A DNA stretch of 64,000 bases from Carnegiea gigantea (lineage: Eukaryota > Streptophyta > Magnoliopsida > Caryophyllales > Cactaceae): positions 50,001 through 114,000 of the forward strand of contig JAKOGI010000571.1 of NCBI GenBank assembly GCA_029747015.1, given 5' to 3'. Under the pieces are notes generated by a model. That model was not told the DNA's origin, did no database searches, and saw only the letters and a program-made list of their open reading frames with translations. This document shows, piece by piece, positions 23,401-33,625 of this stretch (positions are counted from its first letter, which is position 1; every line of letters starts with the position of its first letter). The position numbers and the translations under genes are program-made.

Positions 23401-24091
23401 AAACAGAAATTTCTAACAGCGTATTAGACAGCAATTTCGCTAAGGCAACACATTGTTGGTGGGGCGGGGGGGATTTAATAAAAACACAAAGCACACAATA
23501 ATTTGAGCAGAATGAATGCCGCACCTCAATAGCCTTGCTTGGAGCTACTCGAATAACATTAACCAAGTTCCCTCTAAACAGTCCAGTCCATCCTTCAGTC
23601 TTCATGATATTCTGAAACACCTCTGTAGTTGTATGTCCACTACTCCCAACCATCAAATGGGTCCTTATTGTCTCCAATGGCGCCACAGCCGTCCTCGAAA
23701 CTGCCCCAGCAATAGCCCCACTTATCAGCCTCCTCAGGGAAGGATTAGCCACCTTAATCTTCAATTTCACACCACCCTTTTTCTTTTTGGCCTTTTCCTC
23801 GTCAACAGTCTTAGGAATCCCAAAAATCTTGAACCCTTCTGGGGAAGAAATATACTTTATATAGAAATCCATGTATGGAAGCTTGAAGCCACCTTCATTG
23901 TCCTTCGAATTTGAAGGATTTGGAGCCACGCCGCCAAATCCCATATTTCCCATTTGCCCAACACTGGCAAACAAACCCCCAGGAGGGGGATGGAATCCTT
24001 CCTCTGGGATGCTCCATTGAAGCCCCAAATTAAAATTGGATGAAAACCCATTTTGGTTTTCACTAGAAATCTGCAATCTCCCCCCACCCAT
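20424..24091 (-). CDS. BT1-type plastid/mitochondrial adenylate transporter
   Basis: Three coding exons on the minus strand: 24091-23525, 21145-20984 and 20900-20424, giving 401 residues, close to Arabidopsis BT1 (about 390). Introns (2377 and 83 bp) have GT-AG ends (GAG|GTGCGG, CTATGTAG|CTG, CAG|GTGATT, TTGCAG|AGG) and the frame continues across both. It is a mitochondrial-carrier-family protein with three repeats, each with its signature: APLETIRTHL, YPLELVKTRL and FPLEVARKHM, and six expected membrane helices. The conserved end SFMCYEACKRIL is followed by an acidic tail. The ~105-residue N-terminus is hydrophilic with a Lys-rich patch before the first repeat. Family members export AMP/ADP/ATP from plastids or carry ADP-glucose in grass endosperm, and some are dual-targeted. 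Which substrate applies here cannot be read off. Confidence 0.93.
21148..23522 (-). other. Intron 1 of BT1
   Basis: A long, AT-rich intron without coding content. It contains homopolymer runs (G13 at about 21295-21307, C13 at about 22663-22677). Open frames inside are short and show no motif. Confidence 0.8.
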
Positions 24092-24158
24092 GAATCAAAT
24101 GTCAAGTAAAAAAAAAAAAAAAAAAGGCTAGGGTTGTAATCTTTTTGGAACCAGGACT

Positions 24159-24167
24159 TTATTCCAT
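24159..24167 (-). promoter_or_regulatory. Minimal upstream ORF (ATG GAA TAA) in the BT1 leader
   Basis: Directly after a possible leader-intron acceptor (TTTTTTCCCAG, AG at 24170-24171) the minus strand reads CCATGGAATAAAG: a start codon in good context (CCATGG) followed by one sense codon and a stop. It lies about 70 bases upstream of the BT1 start at 24091. If the transcript is as inferred, scanning ribosomes would meet this two-codon frame first. Confidence 0.45.
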
Positions 24168-24169
24168 GG

Positions 24170-24445
24170 CTGGGAAAAAAAAATTGTGGGCACTGGAAGG
24201 AAAATAAAAGAGTTCGGCCAAATGGGTGCCCAAAAAAAAGCAGCTATGGGCAACTACCAATAGAAATCGAATTTGGGAGAGGGAAAGATGGAAACTTGGA
24301 TGAGAATCTGGATTTTGCAAATATGGGTATACAAAGATATTCAACTAATGGTTAAAAAACCCAGGGCAAAGAAATAGAGGGCGACAAAACCAAGGGGAGA
24401 CGAACCCAGAGGAAGACAAGTTGAGAAACAGAAACGAGAAAGAAC
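24170..24445 (-). other. Candidate leader intron of BT1
   Basis: The minus strand offers CAG|GTTCTTTC at 24445 and a pyrimidine tract ending CCCAG at 24170. Removing this 276-bp segment leaves a leader with no ATG before the minimal upstream ORF. Inferred from splice signals only. Confidence 0.4.
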
Positions 24446-24523
24446 CTGAATTTCTGCTTCTCCTTTTCTACACCGGGAGAGAGGAGAGGAAAATTGAGGG
24501 TAGATGGAATTGGGCTGCTGCGG

Positions 24524-24536
24524 TTTTTATAAATAA
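24524..24536 (-). promoter_or_regulatory. TATA box of BT1
   Basis: The minus strand reads TATTTATAAAAACC, a good plant TATA box about 435 bp upstream of the BT1 start codon. Transcription would begin near 24495-24500, followed by a CT-rich leader (CCTCTCCTCTCTCCC). Confidence 0.5.
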
Positions 24537-24544
24537 ATAATCAA

Positions 24545-25892
24545 GATCCGGGAGGTTTAGGTTTCGCATACGTTGTGTGATTTATGAGTTATGAGTCTGA
24601 CGCAGAAAAGAATGAGGATTGAGGCAGCAGTCAAGAACAGAATTTGAGTGACAACTGACAAGTGAGAGGGTTGGTCGACTCGAACGCGACCGCCCCCCGG
24701 CTTTGGCGTACGTCGCTCCGTTTACGCTACGATTGCCTGCTTACTACTGAGATGTGACAAAAATTTATCCATTTGAAAATTCGATCCAAATTTAAAATTA
24801 ACTTATCTTGAAAAATTTGTAAATTAACAGATCAAATCTAATCCGAACCTAAATCCGTTCACTTATTCCGAATATTTTTTATGGTTATTTTTTATTTTTT
24901 TAATTTGTTCTATTTAACAATAATGGTTAATCATTATATTAGTTTGTTTAGAGACACAATATATAATTAGTGTACTCCTTCATAAATTAAATAATAGTAC
25001 CCTTTTTTACCCAACTTCATTCTCATATAATAACATTATACACAACTTATAAATAAAAAAAATTTTAAAAATAATGTGAAACGGTGTGAAATAACTGTCC
25101 TGTACTAAGAAAATCAATTAAGAATAAGGCAAATATTAAAAACATGCAAACCGTAATGTTATATTTTTAGCGCAATCAATACGTCTCGTCATATTTTAAA
25201 TAATATTATTCTATAATAATCTAAAATTTGGATATTATAATTAAAAATATAATTATAATATCTTGTATTTCTCCAATATCCTTTCATTTATTTCCTATTC
25301 TAATTGGTTTCGAACTATAATGCTTGATAATGGGTTGACTCATGTTAGTGTTAAGATCAATCCACTAATAAAGTGTATCTGATTAAATAATTGTATATTA
25401 GTTAACAAAAATATCGAATATTAAATGGCTTGCTAGCGAGTCGAACTATTCTGAGTCGTTAACATGCTTTAAATGGATTGATGCATAAATAATAATCACA
25501 CTCATTATTAACATTATTTTAATCAACGGGCTGACTCATTAGCCTTGACTCTTTGGTGACTCGTACATTACGCACATATATTATAATGAAAAGTTTGAAA
25601 ATCTTTAATATTCTTTTAAGAAATTACAATTATAATAATTTTTCATTACATACGAACAATTTTAAGTTTTAAACATGCTGAGTTTTTAATTTTAACCAAA
25701 GGAAAACAACCCACAAAAAAGATTCTCTAAACTATTGGGTCAACACGAAACCCATATAACTAAAATACGACCATCTGTATTTTATCCAAATACGAAATAC
25801 ACTCGACCCATATTTTATCGGAATCTGAATACATTCGACTCCTATTTAACTCGTCTGTCCGAACTGACGGTTCTATTACTGCTAATGCCTAT
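24545..25892. other. Gene-less interval between BT1 and the Sirevirus
   Basis: BT1 upstream region followed by very AT-rich DNA. A GC-rich patch (24670-24730) lies just upstream of the promoter. The repeated words GACC/GACTC around 25730-25870 have no recognised meaning. No gene seen. Confidence 0.6.
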
Positions 25893-26291
25893 CGTGTCCT
25901 ATCTGGTGAGATTGGACGTGGTGTAACCTGTCTTAGGGAAGAAGGTTACGTGGGTTATAAGTTGCAACAAGGAGTGTTGCTTTTGTAACGTTTTCAGCCC
26001 GTTAGTGAAGTGGTTAAATCCTACACGAGGTAGGTCGTGGTTTTTCACACCTCAGTTGGGCTAGAGGTGTTTTCCACGTAAAAATTGTGTGTGCTTTATT
26101 TCCGCATTTATTACTTTGAATTTCGCTACTGAATCAATTGAGAACAACCGCTACAAACAAGGCGTAAGGTTGTTTGTGATTTACAAACAATCTCTGCAAT
26201 CAAGTGCTACGGTTGTTTGTCAGTTATTAGGCGAAAATCGACCACCACAATTCACCCCCCTCTTGTGGTTGTGTACTCTTGGAATTCAACA
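25893..26291 (+). mobile_element. Sirevirus 5' LTR, right part only
   Basis: Matches 34704-35103 of the 3' LTR nearly base for base, ends GAATTCAACA, and is followed by the primer-binding site. The leftmost ~1078 bp of the LTR, including the expected promoter, are absent, and unrelated AT-rich sequence begins at 25892. Confidence 0.93.
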
Positions 26292-26293
26292 AG

Positions 26294-26305
26294 TGGTATC
26301 AGAGC
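26294..26305 (+). other. Primer-binding site of the Sirevirus
   Basis: TGGTATCAGAGC, complementary to the initiator-Met tRNA 3' end, two bases after the 5' LTR end. Confidence 0.93.
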
Positions 26306-26347
26306 GGGTTCTCTCAAAAAGGGCTAACACCTTGAGAGATTCTGAAG

Positions 26348-28006
26348 ATGAGTACACCACAAGGAATCCTTGAAGGGCAATCCATTACTCGTCCACCCTA
26401 TTTCAACGGCCAACATTATAGTTGGTGGAAGAATAGGATGGAGAACTATATTCAGGCAGAAGATTATGAATTATGGATGCTCATCAAGAACGGGCCCCTT
26501 GTTCCCACCAAGGTGCTTGAAGATGGTAAGAAGGTTCCCAAGGAACCCATAGAGTTTGATGGTGAAGACTATAAGAAAATGGAAAAGAATGCCAAGGCCA
26601 AGAAGCTATTATATTTTGGCCTAGGTCCAGATGAATATACACGTATCTCGAAGTGTGAGTCAGCTCAGGAGATATGGAATGCCCTCCAAGTAGCTCATGA
26701 AGGAACAAGTCAAGTCAAACAATCACGCATTGAGCTACTTATGAGGCAATATGAGTTGTTTGATATGGATGATCGTGAGAACGTGATGGATATGTACATA
26801 CGCTTTACCCACATAACAAATGAGCTAAAATCCCTGGGAAAATCCTTCACCACAGAAGTGCTGGTGAGGAAGATTCTAAGGATTTTGCCTCGGTCTTGGG
26901 AAGCGAAGGTGACAGCCATTCAAGAAGCTAAAGACATGAACAAGATCACCCTCGACGAGTTGATTGGCAATCTTCAAACCTATGAACTCAGAAAGAACTC
27001 ACAACAAAAAGAGGAGCAGAAGAAGGATTGTGGGCTTGCCTTGAAAGCACAAGAGAATGATGACTCTGACCTTGAGGATGAAGAGATGGCCTTAATGACA
27101 AGAAAGTTCAAGAAATTCTTCAAAAAGGTCAAAGAAAACAGCAAAAGAAAAGACTTCAGTAAGTCCAGAAACACCCCCCGAGAACAGTTCACAGGGTGTT
27201 TCAAGTGTGGCAAACCAGATCACATTGTGAAGAACTGTCCACTACTTCGAGAAGAGCAAGAGCAAGAACACCCCAGGAAACAAGGTAGAAAACAAGCTGC
27301 AAGCAGTTCTGGGAGACGATTCTCGAAGGCTATGCTTGCTGCCTGGGGAGATTCCTCAGAGGATGAAGGTGAGTCTGAAACTGATGAAGGTGCTGTAGCT
27401 CTCATGGCACAAAGTGACACGGATTCAGATGATGAATCAACAAACAGTCTTACTGATCTCAAGAACAAGGTACGTGGTCTCAATAAAGCAACTCTCGAAG
27501 AACTTTTGTATACCTTGATGGATACTTGTGCTGAATTGAAACGAGATGTCCGAGACCTAGAACTAGAAAATGAGATCCTTAAAAATGAAAAACTGGGCTT
27601 ACATGAAAATATTAATACGCTCAAAGAAAACCTCTTTATAAAAGAAGGAGATTATTCTCGAATGGAGGAAAAACTCTTTGAGGTGGAAGGAATGGTTGAG
27701 TCCTTGCTCAGGGAGAACAAGGGTTTGCATGCTAATATAGAAAAACTGGAAACCGAGCTTATCACAACCAAGCGCTGGAACAAGTCCTCACAAGCCCTTG
27801 ATTGGTTAAACACTCACCACAGTCGAAACAAAAAGGGACTTGGATATAAGCCTAAACGAACAGTTTACCCAATTCATAGAAAGTATGTGGGATTACCTGA
27901 AAACATTGTTTGCTTTCATTGTGGTAAAACTGGTCACTATCGATATTCATGTCCTCTGAGAAGGTATGTCATTGAAAAAAATGAAAGGTATGTGAAACAA
28001 ATCTGA
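26348..28006 (+). CDS. Sirevirus Gag (552 residues)
   Basis: First ATG after the primer-binding site. Gag forms the cytoplasmic particle that packages element RNA. Residues 1-230 carry the copia gag core (PPYFNGQHYSWWKNRM, then the ELLMRQYELFDM region). A first CCHC knuckle begins at Cys284 (CFKCGKPDHIVKNC), followed by an acidic Ser/Asp/Glu stretch and a predicted coiled coil (about 400-490). A second knuckle begins at Cys522 (CFHCGKTGHYRYSC). Lys/Arg-rich patches precede the first knuckle. The frame ends at TGA 28004-28006. The same frame continues into pol after a second TGA, so Gag and Pol were probably one frame or are joined by readthrough. Confidence 0.9.
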   Translation: MSTPQGILEGQSITRPPYFNGQHYSWWKNRMENYIQAEDYELWMLIKNGPLVPTKVLEDGKKVPKEPIEFDGEDYKKMEKNAKAKKLLYFGLGPDEYTRISKCESAQEIWNALQVAHEGTSQVKQSRIELLMRQYELFDMDDRENVMDMYIRFTHITNELKSLGKSFTTEVLVRKILRILPRSWEAKVTAIQEAKDMNKITLDELIGNLQTYELRKNSQQKEEQKKDCGLALKAQENDDSDLEDEEMALMTRKFKKFFKKVKENSKRKDFSKSRNTPREQFTGCFKCGKPDHIVKNCPLLREEQEQEHPRKQGRKQAASSSGRRFSKAMLAAWGDSSEDEGESETDEGAVALMAQSDTDSDDESTNSLTDLKNKVRGLNKATLEELLYTLMDTCAELKRDVRDLELENEILKNEKLGLHENINTLKENLFIKEGDYSRMEEKLFEVEGMVESLLRENKGLHANIEKLETELITTKRWNKSSQALDWLNTHHSRNKKGLGYKPKRTVYPIHRKYVGLPENIVCFHCGKTGHYRYSCPLRRYVIEKNERYVKQI

Positions 28007-28087
28007 ATTAGAAAAGATGAGCTTTACTTGTCTAAAAGAATGGGACCCAAGTGGATCTGGGTTCCCAAAACTAACCTGTGATTTATT

Positions 28088-31000
28088 TTGCAGGCTAAAG
28101 TGAGAGAGAACAACCCCACAAACAACCCAGCAAACAGGGTAAGAAACACCCTGTCAAACAGATCAGAAAACAACCTTGAAAACAGGCAGCTGTGGTATGT
28201 TGATAGTGGGTGTTCGCGGCATATGACTGGAGAAAAATCAAACTTTCTCTCACTTACAGCTTCAACCAGTGGGAGCGTGGCTTTTGGCAACGGCAAGTCT
28301 GGGACAATTGTCGGTGTAGGTAGCATTGGTAAAACTCTCTCCCACTCAATTGATAATGTGCACTTAGTTGATGGTTTAAAGCATAATTTACTAAGTGTGT
28401 CCGAACTGTGTGACAAGAACAACCTAGTGGTGTTCTCACGAACACATTGCCTGGTTGTCAATGTCAACACAGTAGATGTCGTATTAAGGGAGAAGCGACG
28501 CAAAAATGTTTACAAAGTATGTATTTCCACTCTTCCCCAAAACAACTTGACTTGTTTGAGTGCTGTGAATGATGACATAATGCTCTGGCACAAGAGACTA
28601 GGTCATGCAAGCCTTACTCTTTTAAACAAACTTGTTTCAAAAGACCTGGTTATTGGACTACCTTCCATCAAATTTAATGATGACAAGGTATGTGGAGCTT
28701 GTGCAAAAGACAAACAAGTCAGATCTTCTTTTAAATCGAAAAAATGTATAAGCACTACCCGGCCTCTAGAATTATTACACATTGATTTGTCTGGTCCCAT
28801 GAGGATAACTAGTAGAGGTGGGATTGTTGTAGTGGATGATTACTCTCGATTTACTTGGACCTTATTTTTAGCATCCAAAGATGAAACCTTTGAGAATTTT
28901 ATTGCCTTTCTCAAAAAGGTTGAAAAGAGAGTAGGACACTCCTTAATTAGCTTGAGATCTGATCATGGAACTGAGTTTGAAAATGCAAGTTTTATCAACT
29001 ATTATAATGAACATGGTGTTGATCATAACTTCTCAGCTCCAAGAACACCCCAACAAAATGGGGTGGTTGAGCGCAAAAATCGCACCCTGGAAGACATGAC
29101 CAGAACAATGCTTATTGCTAGTGGTCTTCCTAGGTATTTCTGGGCAGAAGCATTGAACACCTCATGTTACATTATAAATAGATGCATGATCAGACCCATT
29201 TTGAACAAAACTCCTTATGAACTTTTCAAGGGCAGAAAACCTAATATTACGCACCTAAGAACATTTGGTTGTAGGTGTTTTGTGCATAATAATGGGAAGG
29301 ATGCCTTAGGAAAGTTTGACCCTAGGAGTGATGAGGCAATATTTCTTGGCTATTCTTCTCACAGCAAGGCATACAAAGTCTTTAACAAAAGGACCTTGTG
29401 TGTTGAGGAAAGTGTGCATGTGCTTTTTAATGAATCTAACTTGTTGAGTGAGAATGATGCACAGGAAGATGAACTTGAATTAGGTCTTGTTCGAAAAGAA
29501 GTGTTGCTCCAAGATAAACGAGGTAAGAACACCATGGAGAAAACAACTCCTGAAGGTGTTCCTCACAACAGCAGGCAAGGTGAACACCAAACAGGGGGAA
29601 ACACCGTTGAACCCTATTCGGGACCATGTTCTTCAGGAACAGGCTTACAAACAGGTGCAGAAATAGGCTCAGGAGATGATCGTAAGCTTGATATTACAAC
29701 TAGAGTAGAGCATGGGTCTGTGGATCCTCTTACTCCACGACCATGGAAGTACCATAGTTCGCACCCCCTTGATCAAATTCTGTCTGATATTAACAGTGGA
29801 GTGCAAACTAGGTCTAAGCTTAAGAATTTCTGTGCTTTCTATGCTTTTCTCTCTAATATTGAGCCAAAGAGTGTGAATGAAGCTCTTGCAGATTCAGATT
29901 GGGTCACGGCAATGCAAGAAGAGCTCCATCAATTTGAAAGAAACAAAGTATGGCACCTTGTACCTAAACCTGCAGAGAGAACAATCATTGGAACCAAGTG
30001 GGTGTTCCGAAACAAACTGGATGAGTCAGGAACAGTCACTAGGAACAAGGCACGGCTGGTTGTTCAAGGGTATAATCAAGAAGAAGGGATCGATTATGAA
30101 GAAACCTTTGCACCAGTTGCTAGAATTGAGGCTATTCGAATCTTAATAGCCTTTGCAGCTCATATGGAAATCAAGCTATATCAAATGGATGTGAAAAGTG
30201 CATTCCTCAACGGATACCTTAAAGAAGAGGTGTATGTCAAACAACCCCCTGGTTTTGAAAACAATGAATTTCCTAACCATGTTTTCAAACTTGACAAAGC
30301 TCTTTATGGCCTAAAACAAGCTCCTAGAGCTTGGTACGAACGGTTGTCAAGTTTTTTAATTGAAAATGATTTTAGAAGAGGCAAGGTAGACAATACCTTG
30401 TTTCTAAAATCTAAGGGGGAACATTTATTGATTGTCCAAATATATGTTGATGATATTATATTTGGTGCAACTCATCATGATTTATGCAATGAATTTTCAA
30501 ATATGATGAGGAGTGAGTTTGAGATGAGCATGATGGGTGAGCTTAACTTTTTCTTAGGCTTACATATCAAGCAAACTCCAAACGGCACCATGATCCATCA
30601 ACAAAAGTATATCAAGGAGCTACTTAAGCGTTTTGGGATGGAGTTGGCCAAACCCGTAGACACTCCTATTTCTCCTTCAACCAGGTTGGTTATGGATGAT
30701 GGGAGTCCCTCAGTTGAGGAGAAACTCTATAGGGGCATGATTGGGTCACTCCTATACCTAACCGCTAGTAGACCAGATATTGTTTTTAGTGTTGGTTTAT
30801 GTGCCCGTTTTCAGTCTAATCCTAAGGAAACTCATCTTAAGGCTGTGAAACGGATACTAAGATATTTGAAACATACACCCAATTTAGCCTTATGGTATCC
30901 TAGAGGTTGCAATTTTGATCTTGTTGGATATGCTGATGCTGACTATGCTGGATTCCTAGTTGATAGAAAGAGTACCTCAAGTATGGCTCACTTTCTTGGA

Positions 31001-31387
31001 CCTTGTTTGGTGTCTTGGGCTACCAAGAAGCAACATTCTGTTGCCATGTCCACAGCAGAAGCTGAATATGTTGCAGCAGCTTCATGTTGTGCTCAACTGT
31101 TGTGGATAAGGCAACAGCTTAAGGACTTTTGTGTTGACACTGGATGCATTCCTATTTTTTGTGATAACACAAGTGCAATTAACATTGCCAAAAATCCATG
31201 TCAACATAAAAGAACAAAGCATATTGACATTCGACATCATTTCTTGAGAGATAATGTTGAAAAGGGTTTAATCTCTATGAATTTTTGCACAACGGAAAAT
31301 CAAATTGCTGATATATTCACTAAGGCACTAGCTAGAGATCAATTTGAGAGAAATAGACTGGAACTAGGGTTGGTGAGAACACCCTGA
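28088..31387 (+). CDS. Sirevirus Pol (about 1100 residues)
   Basis: Open from just after an in-frame TGA (28079-28081), with no obvious ATG start, so it was probably made as a Gag-Pol product. Domains by residue: aspartic protease DSG (Asp39), integrase zinc finger from His168, integrase core Asp233, Asp292 and Glu328 (D-35-E spacing exact), reverse transcriptase with YVDD at 786-789, and RNase H with YADAD near 949. All key residues are present and no stop occurs over 1099 codons, as expected of a recent insertion. It processes the polyprotein, copies the RNA and inserts the cDNA. The region between integrase and reverse transcriptase (about 470-590) is Gly/Thr-rich linker. Confidence 0.92.
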   Translation: MQAKVRENNPTNNPANRVRNTLSNRSENNLENRQLWYVDSGCSRHMTGEKSNFLSLTASTSGSVAFGNGKSGTIVGVGSIGKTLSHSIDNVHLVDGLKHNLLSVSELCDKNNLVVFSRTHCLVVNVNTVDVVLREKRRKNVYKVCISTLPQNNLTCLSAVNDDIMLWHKRLGHASLTLLNKLVSKDLVIGLPSIKFNDDKVCGACAKDKQVRSSFKSKKCISTTRPLELLHIDLSGPMRITSRGGIVVVDDYSRFTWTLFLASKDETFENFIAFLKKVEKRVGHSLISLRSDHGTEFENASFINYYNEHGVDHNFSAPRTPQQNGVVERKNRTLEDMTRTMLIASGLPRYFWAEALNTSCYIINRCMIRPILNKTPYELFKGRKPNITHLRTFGCRCFVHNNGKDALGKFDPRSDEAIFLGYSSHSKAYKVFNKRTLCVEESVHVLFNESNLLSENDAQEDELELGLVRKEVLLQDKRGKNTMEKTTPEGVPHNSRQGEHQTGGNTVEPYSGPCSSGTGLQTGAEIGSGDDRKLDITTRVEHGSVDPLTPRPWKYHSSHPLDQILSDINSGVQTRSKLKNFCAFYAFLSNIEPKSVNEALADSDWVTAMQEELHQFERNKVWHLVPKPAERTIIGTKWVFRNKLDESGTVTRNKARLVVQGYNQEEGIDYEETFAPVARIEAIRILIAFAAHMEIKLYQMDVKSAFLNGYLKEEVYVKQPPGFENNEFPNHVFKLDKALYGLKQAPRAWYERLSSFLIENDFRRGKVDNTLFLKSKGEHLLIVQIYVDDIIFGATHHDLCNEFSNMMRSEFEMSMMGELNFFLGLHIKQTPNGTMIHQQKYIKELLKRFGMELAKPVDTPISPSTRLVMDDGSPSVEEKLYRGMIGSLLYLTASRPDIVFSVGLCARFQSNPKETHLKAVKRILRYLKHTPNLALWYPRGCNFDLVGYADADYAGFLVDRKSTSSMAHFLGPCLVSWATKKQHSVAMSTAEAEYVAAASCCAQLLWIRQQLKDFCVDTGCIPIFCDNTSAINIAKNPCQHKRTKHIDIRHHFLRDNVEKGLISMNFCTTENQIADIFTKALARDQFERNRLELGLVRTP

Positions 31388-31739
31388 GATACCTATTCCC
31401 AGAACATGAACTGGGTTTGGTAAGATCAACCTTTACACCCTGTTCTCTTCCCCTGTTTGCAAATCTTATTAACAATGGATGTGATTGCATACACTCGAAT
31501 TGCGTGCATTTTGTCTCTACTTATCCACTTAGTGCAGCATAAGGGGATGTACTGGAGCCGCCTTAGTACCATTAAGTCCAATCAAGATCAGACGGCAAAG
31601 AACAGGCATAACGAAGAGAACAGGTACGCCCCTTGGTTGCTCGATGTGTTTTCTTTCCTTCCCAAGGCACAAGCTTTTAATGCTCACACCCGTTGCAAAC
31701 CGAGAAATCTTCTAAAGATTTTGGGTGCTCTCTCTCTCT

Positions 31740-31759
31740 CTCTCTTTATATGCCCTGTT
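31740..31759 (+). promoter_or_regulatory. Possible splice acceptor before ORF3
   Basis: A (CT)n tract at about 31728-31745 is followed by TTTATATGCCCTGTTCTCAG, a pyrimidine tract plus CAG some 90 bp before the ORF3 start. It could serve as a 3' splice site for a subgenomic transcript. Sequence inference only. Confidence 0.3.
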
Positions 31760-31845
31760 CTCAGTTCTGCCGTTCATCTCGCACACAAGCAAAACCTGAA
31801 AACCCTGCAACAACCTTAAACCCTAATCTCTCTCTTCTAGCAACA

Positions 31846-33325
31846 ATGGCTCCCAACAACTCCTCTCAATCAAAAGCCCTCGTTCTTGCGTCCTCAATCC
31901 CTGCTCCCCCTCGCCCAATCCTGTACAAGCCTTTCAAATTCCTGAAAAGCTTGTCCCTACAATCAGTGGGAATGGGGATGGATGATATTCCCTTCGAGTG
32001 TGGAAGGGAATTGGTGTTCCTTGTAGGGACAATTGCTTGTCCCATTAAAGTCAAGTCAGAGGGTACACTATCGGGGTCTCAAGACCAACTCTTGGAAACC
32101 ACTGAAGGGTTTAATTTTGAGCCCTGTTCTTCTGGGTTGTTTCCTAACACAGCGACAGAAACAGGGGACACCGGTGTTCTCCGAGTCCTCTGAAGAACAA
32201 GCCCCTCCAAAATCAACCACTAAACCTGCTGTGAAGCCCTCTCCTGCAAAAACACCCCTCAAGCGAAAGCCCAGAATAGCCCCCCTACCAGAAGCTACCA
32301 CCTCTGTTCCTGCCCCCAAACGCCCAAAGTAGTTCACTCCCTCTCCTATATTTGACAAACATGCGCAGTTGCTTAAGCGCAATGTCGTCAGGGGGAAGGT
32401 AGTGAATGTAAGCTTTTTCGAGGAACAGGGTCTGGGGGTGTTCCTGACCAAGTTGCGCGCTCAAGGCTGGCTCGACTTGTTTGCAAACACCCAGCTGGGG
32501 TGTTCTGTGCCTGAGTTGGCTGAGTTTTACGTCAACTGCAGTGTCACCGAAGGGGTGGTAACTAGTTTTGTGAATGGGCAACGCATTAAGGTTGATGCGC
32601 CCACACTTGGGAAAATTTTGGGAGTACCCTCCCAAGGCTTTGACGTGTATGTGAGGGAAGACAAAACAGCCCTAGAAATAGCCAGGCTCCTAGAGGTGTC
32701 CCAACGCCTCAGTCAAAAACAGGGCCTGAGAACACCCCTCTCTGTTAAGAAGGGTGAAATGATCTCCCTGCACCAACTATTGTTTATGTTCACTATCAAG
32801 AACATAATTCCGCGAGGTCAAGGGCGAAACTCAGCTGATGCCCTCGATCAATGCCTGGTGGACTTACTGGATCGAGAGGAACCAATCAACCTCCCTGCAA
32901 TCATGATTCGCCACATAGGGCGAATTGCAAACACCACCCGGGCCCATGATCTTGGATATGGGTTTCTGCTGACAAGGGTGTTTGAGCACCTTGGGATAGT
33001 GCTCACACGGCGAGTGGAGGCCCAAGTCGTTGATGAGATTGGGATTGACACTCTGCTCGGGTGTGGCTATGATGTTGGCGAAGGGTCAGTCTCCAAACAG
33101 GGTCATCGACCACCTCGACCACCTGTTTCTGGGCAACTTTCCATCAAACTTGAGGCTATTTTTGAGGACAATGCTTGCCTCAAGGATGAGCTCTCAGCTG
33201 TCAAGGCTGCTCTTGCTGAGGAGCAAGCCCTCTCCGCCAAACGCCATAAGGAATTACTTGCCCTTCTCTCCACTCTTGCCCCCAGCATTCCTCCTCTGCA
33301 AACGAGACCACCCCCTGCAACCTGA
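31846..33325 (+). pseudogene. Sirevirus ORF3 in the env position, broken
   Basis: Begins at ATG 31846 (MAPNNSSQSKALVL). The first part is Pro/Ser-rich (31846-32160). A frameshift near 32150-32190 and a TAG at 32330-32332 separate it from the long open part (32369-33325). That part carries the globular domain I associate with the 'putative plant transposon protein' family (PF20167): QGWLDLFANTQLG, LGKILGVPSQGFDVYV and LLFMFTIKNIIPRGQGRNS. It ends with a short coiled coil (about residues 250-300) and a Pro-rich tail. No signal peptide or clear membrane helix is visible, so calling it an envelope protein rests on position only. About 460 bp separate it from pol. Confidence 0.7.
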
Positions 33326-33473
33326 TTCTCTAGGCTATTCTCTTGTCTCCTCCCATCTTCGTTTTTGGCATTGTACTGCTTTTAATGCAATATCTCCTTA
33401 ATGATGCTTCTTGCACCTTATGCTCTATATTTCTTTTCTTGCATTCATACTGTTGTTTATGCTTTTTAATGAT

Positions 33474-33488
33474 GCCAAAAGGGGGAAT
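33474..33488 (+). other. Upstream polypurine tract copy
   Basis: CCAAAAGGGGGAATA resembles the true polypurine tract at 33612-33623 (AAAAAGGGGGAATT). A second copy upstream of the 3' LTR is a feature reported for Sireviruses. Confidence 0.6.
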
Positions 33489-33611
33489 AAGATCATATGA
33501 ATAAAACCATATGACGTGCTCTATGACCTAGCACCTAGAGGATCCCTATCAGCATTAAACGTTATTAAGCTTTTTAATTTTGTCAATATGGTCACTTGGT
33601 TTATCATCATC

Positions 33612-33625
33612 AAAAAGGGGGAATT
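33612..33625 (+). other. Polypurine tract of the Sirevirus
   Basis: AAAAAGGGGGAATT lies directly before the 3' LTR start TGTTG at 33626. It primes plus-strand DNA synthesis. Confidence 0.9.

Noticed and set aside
28024..28503. Minus-strand 159-residue frame opposite pol
   Set aside because: Overlaps the protease region of pol on the other strand and shows no motif.
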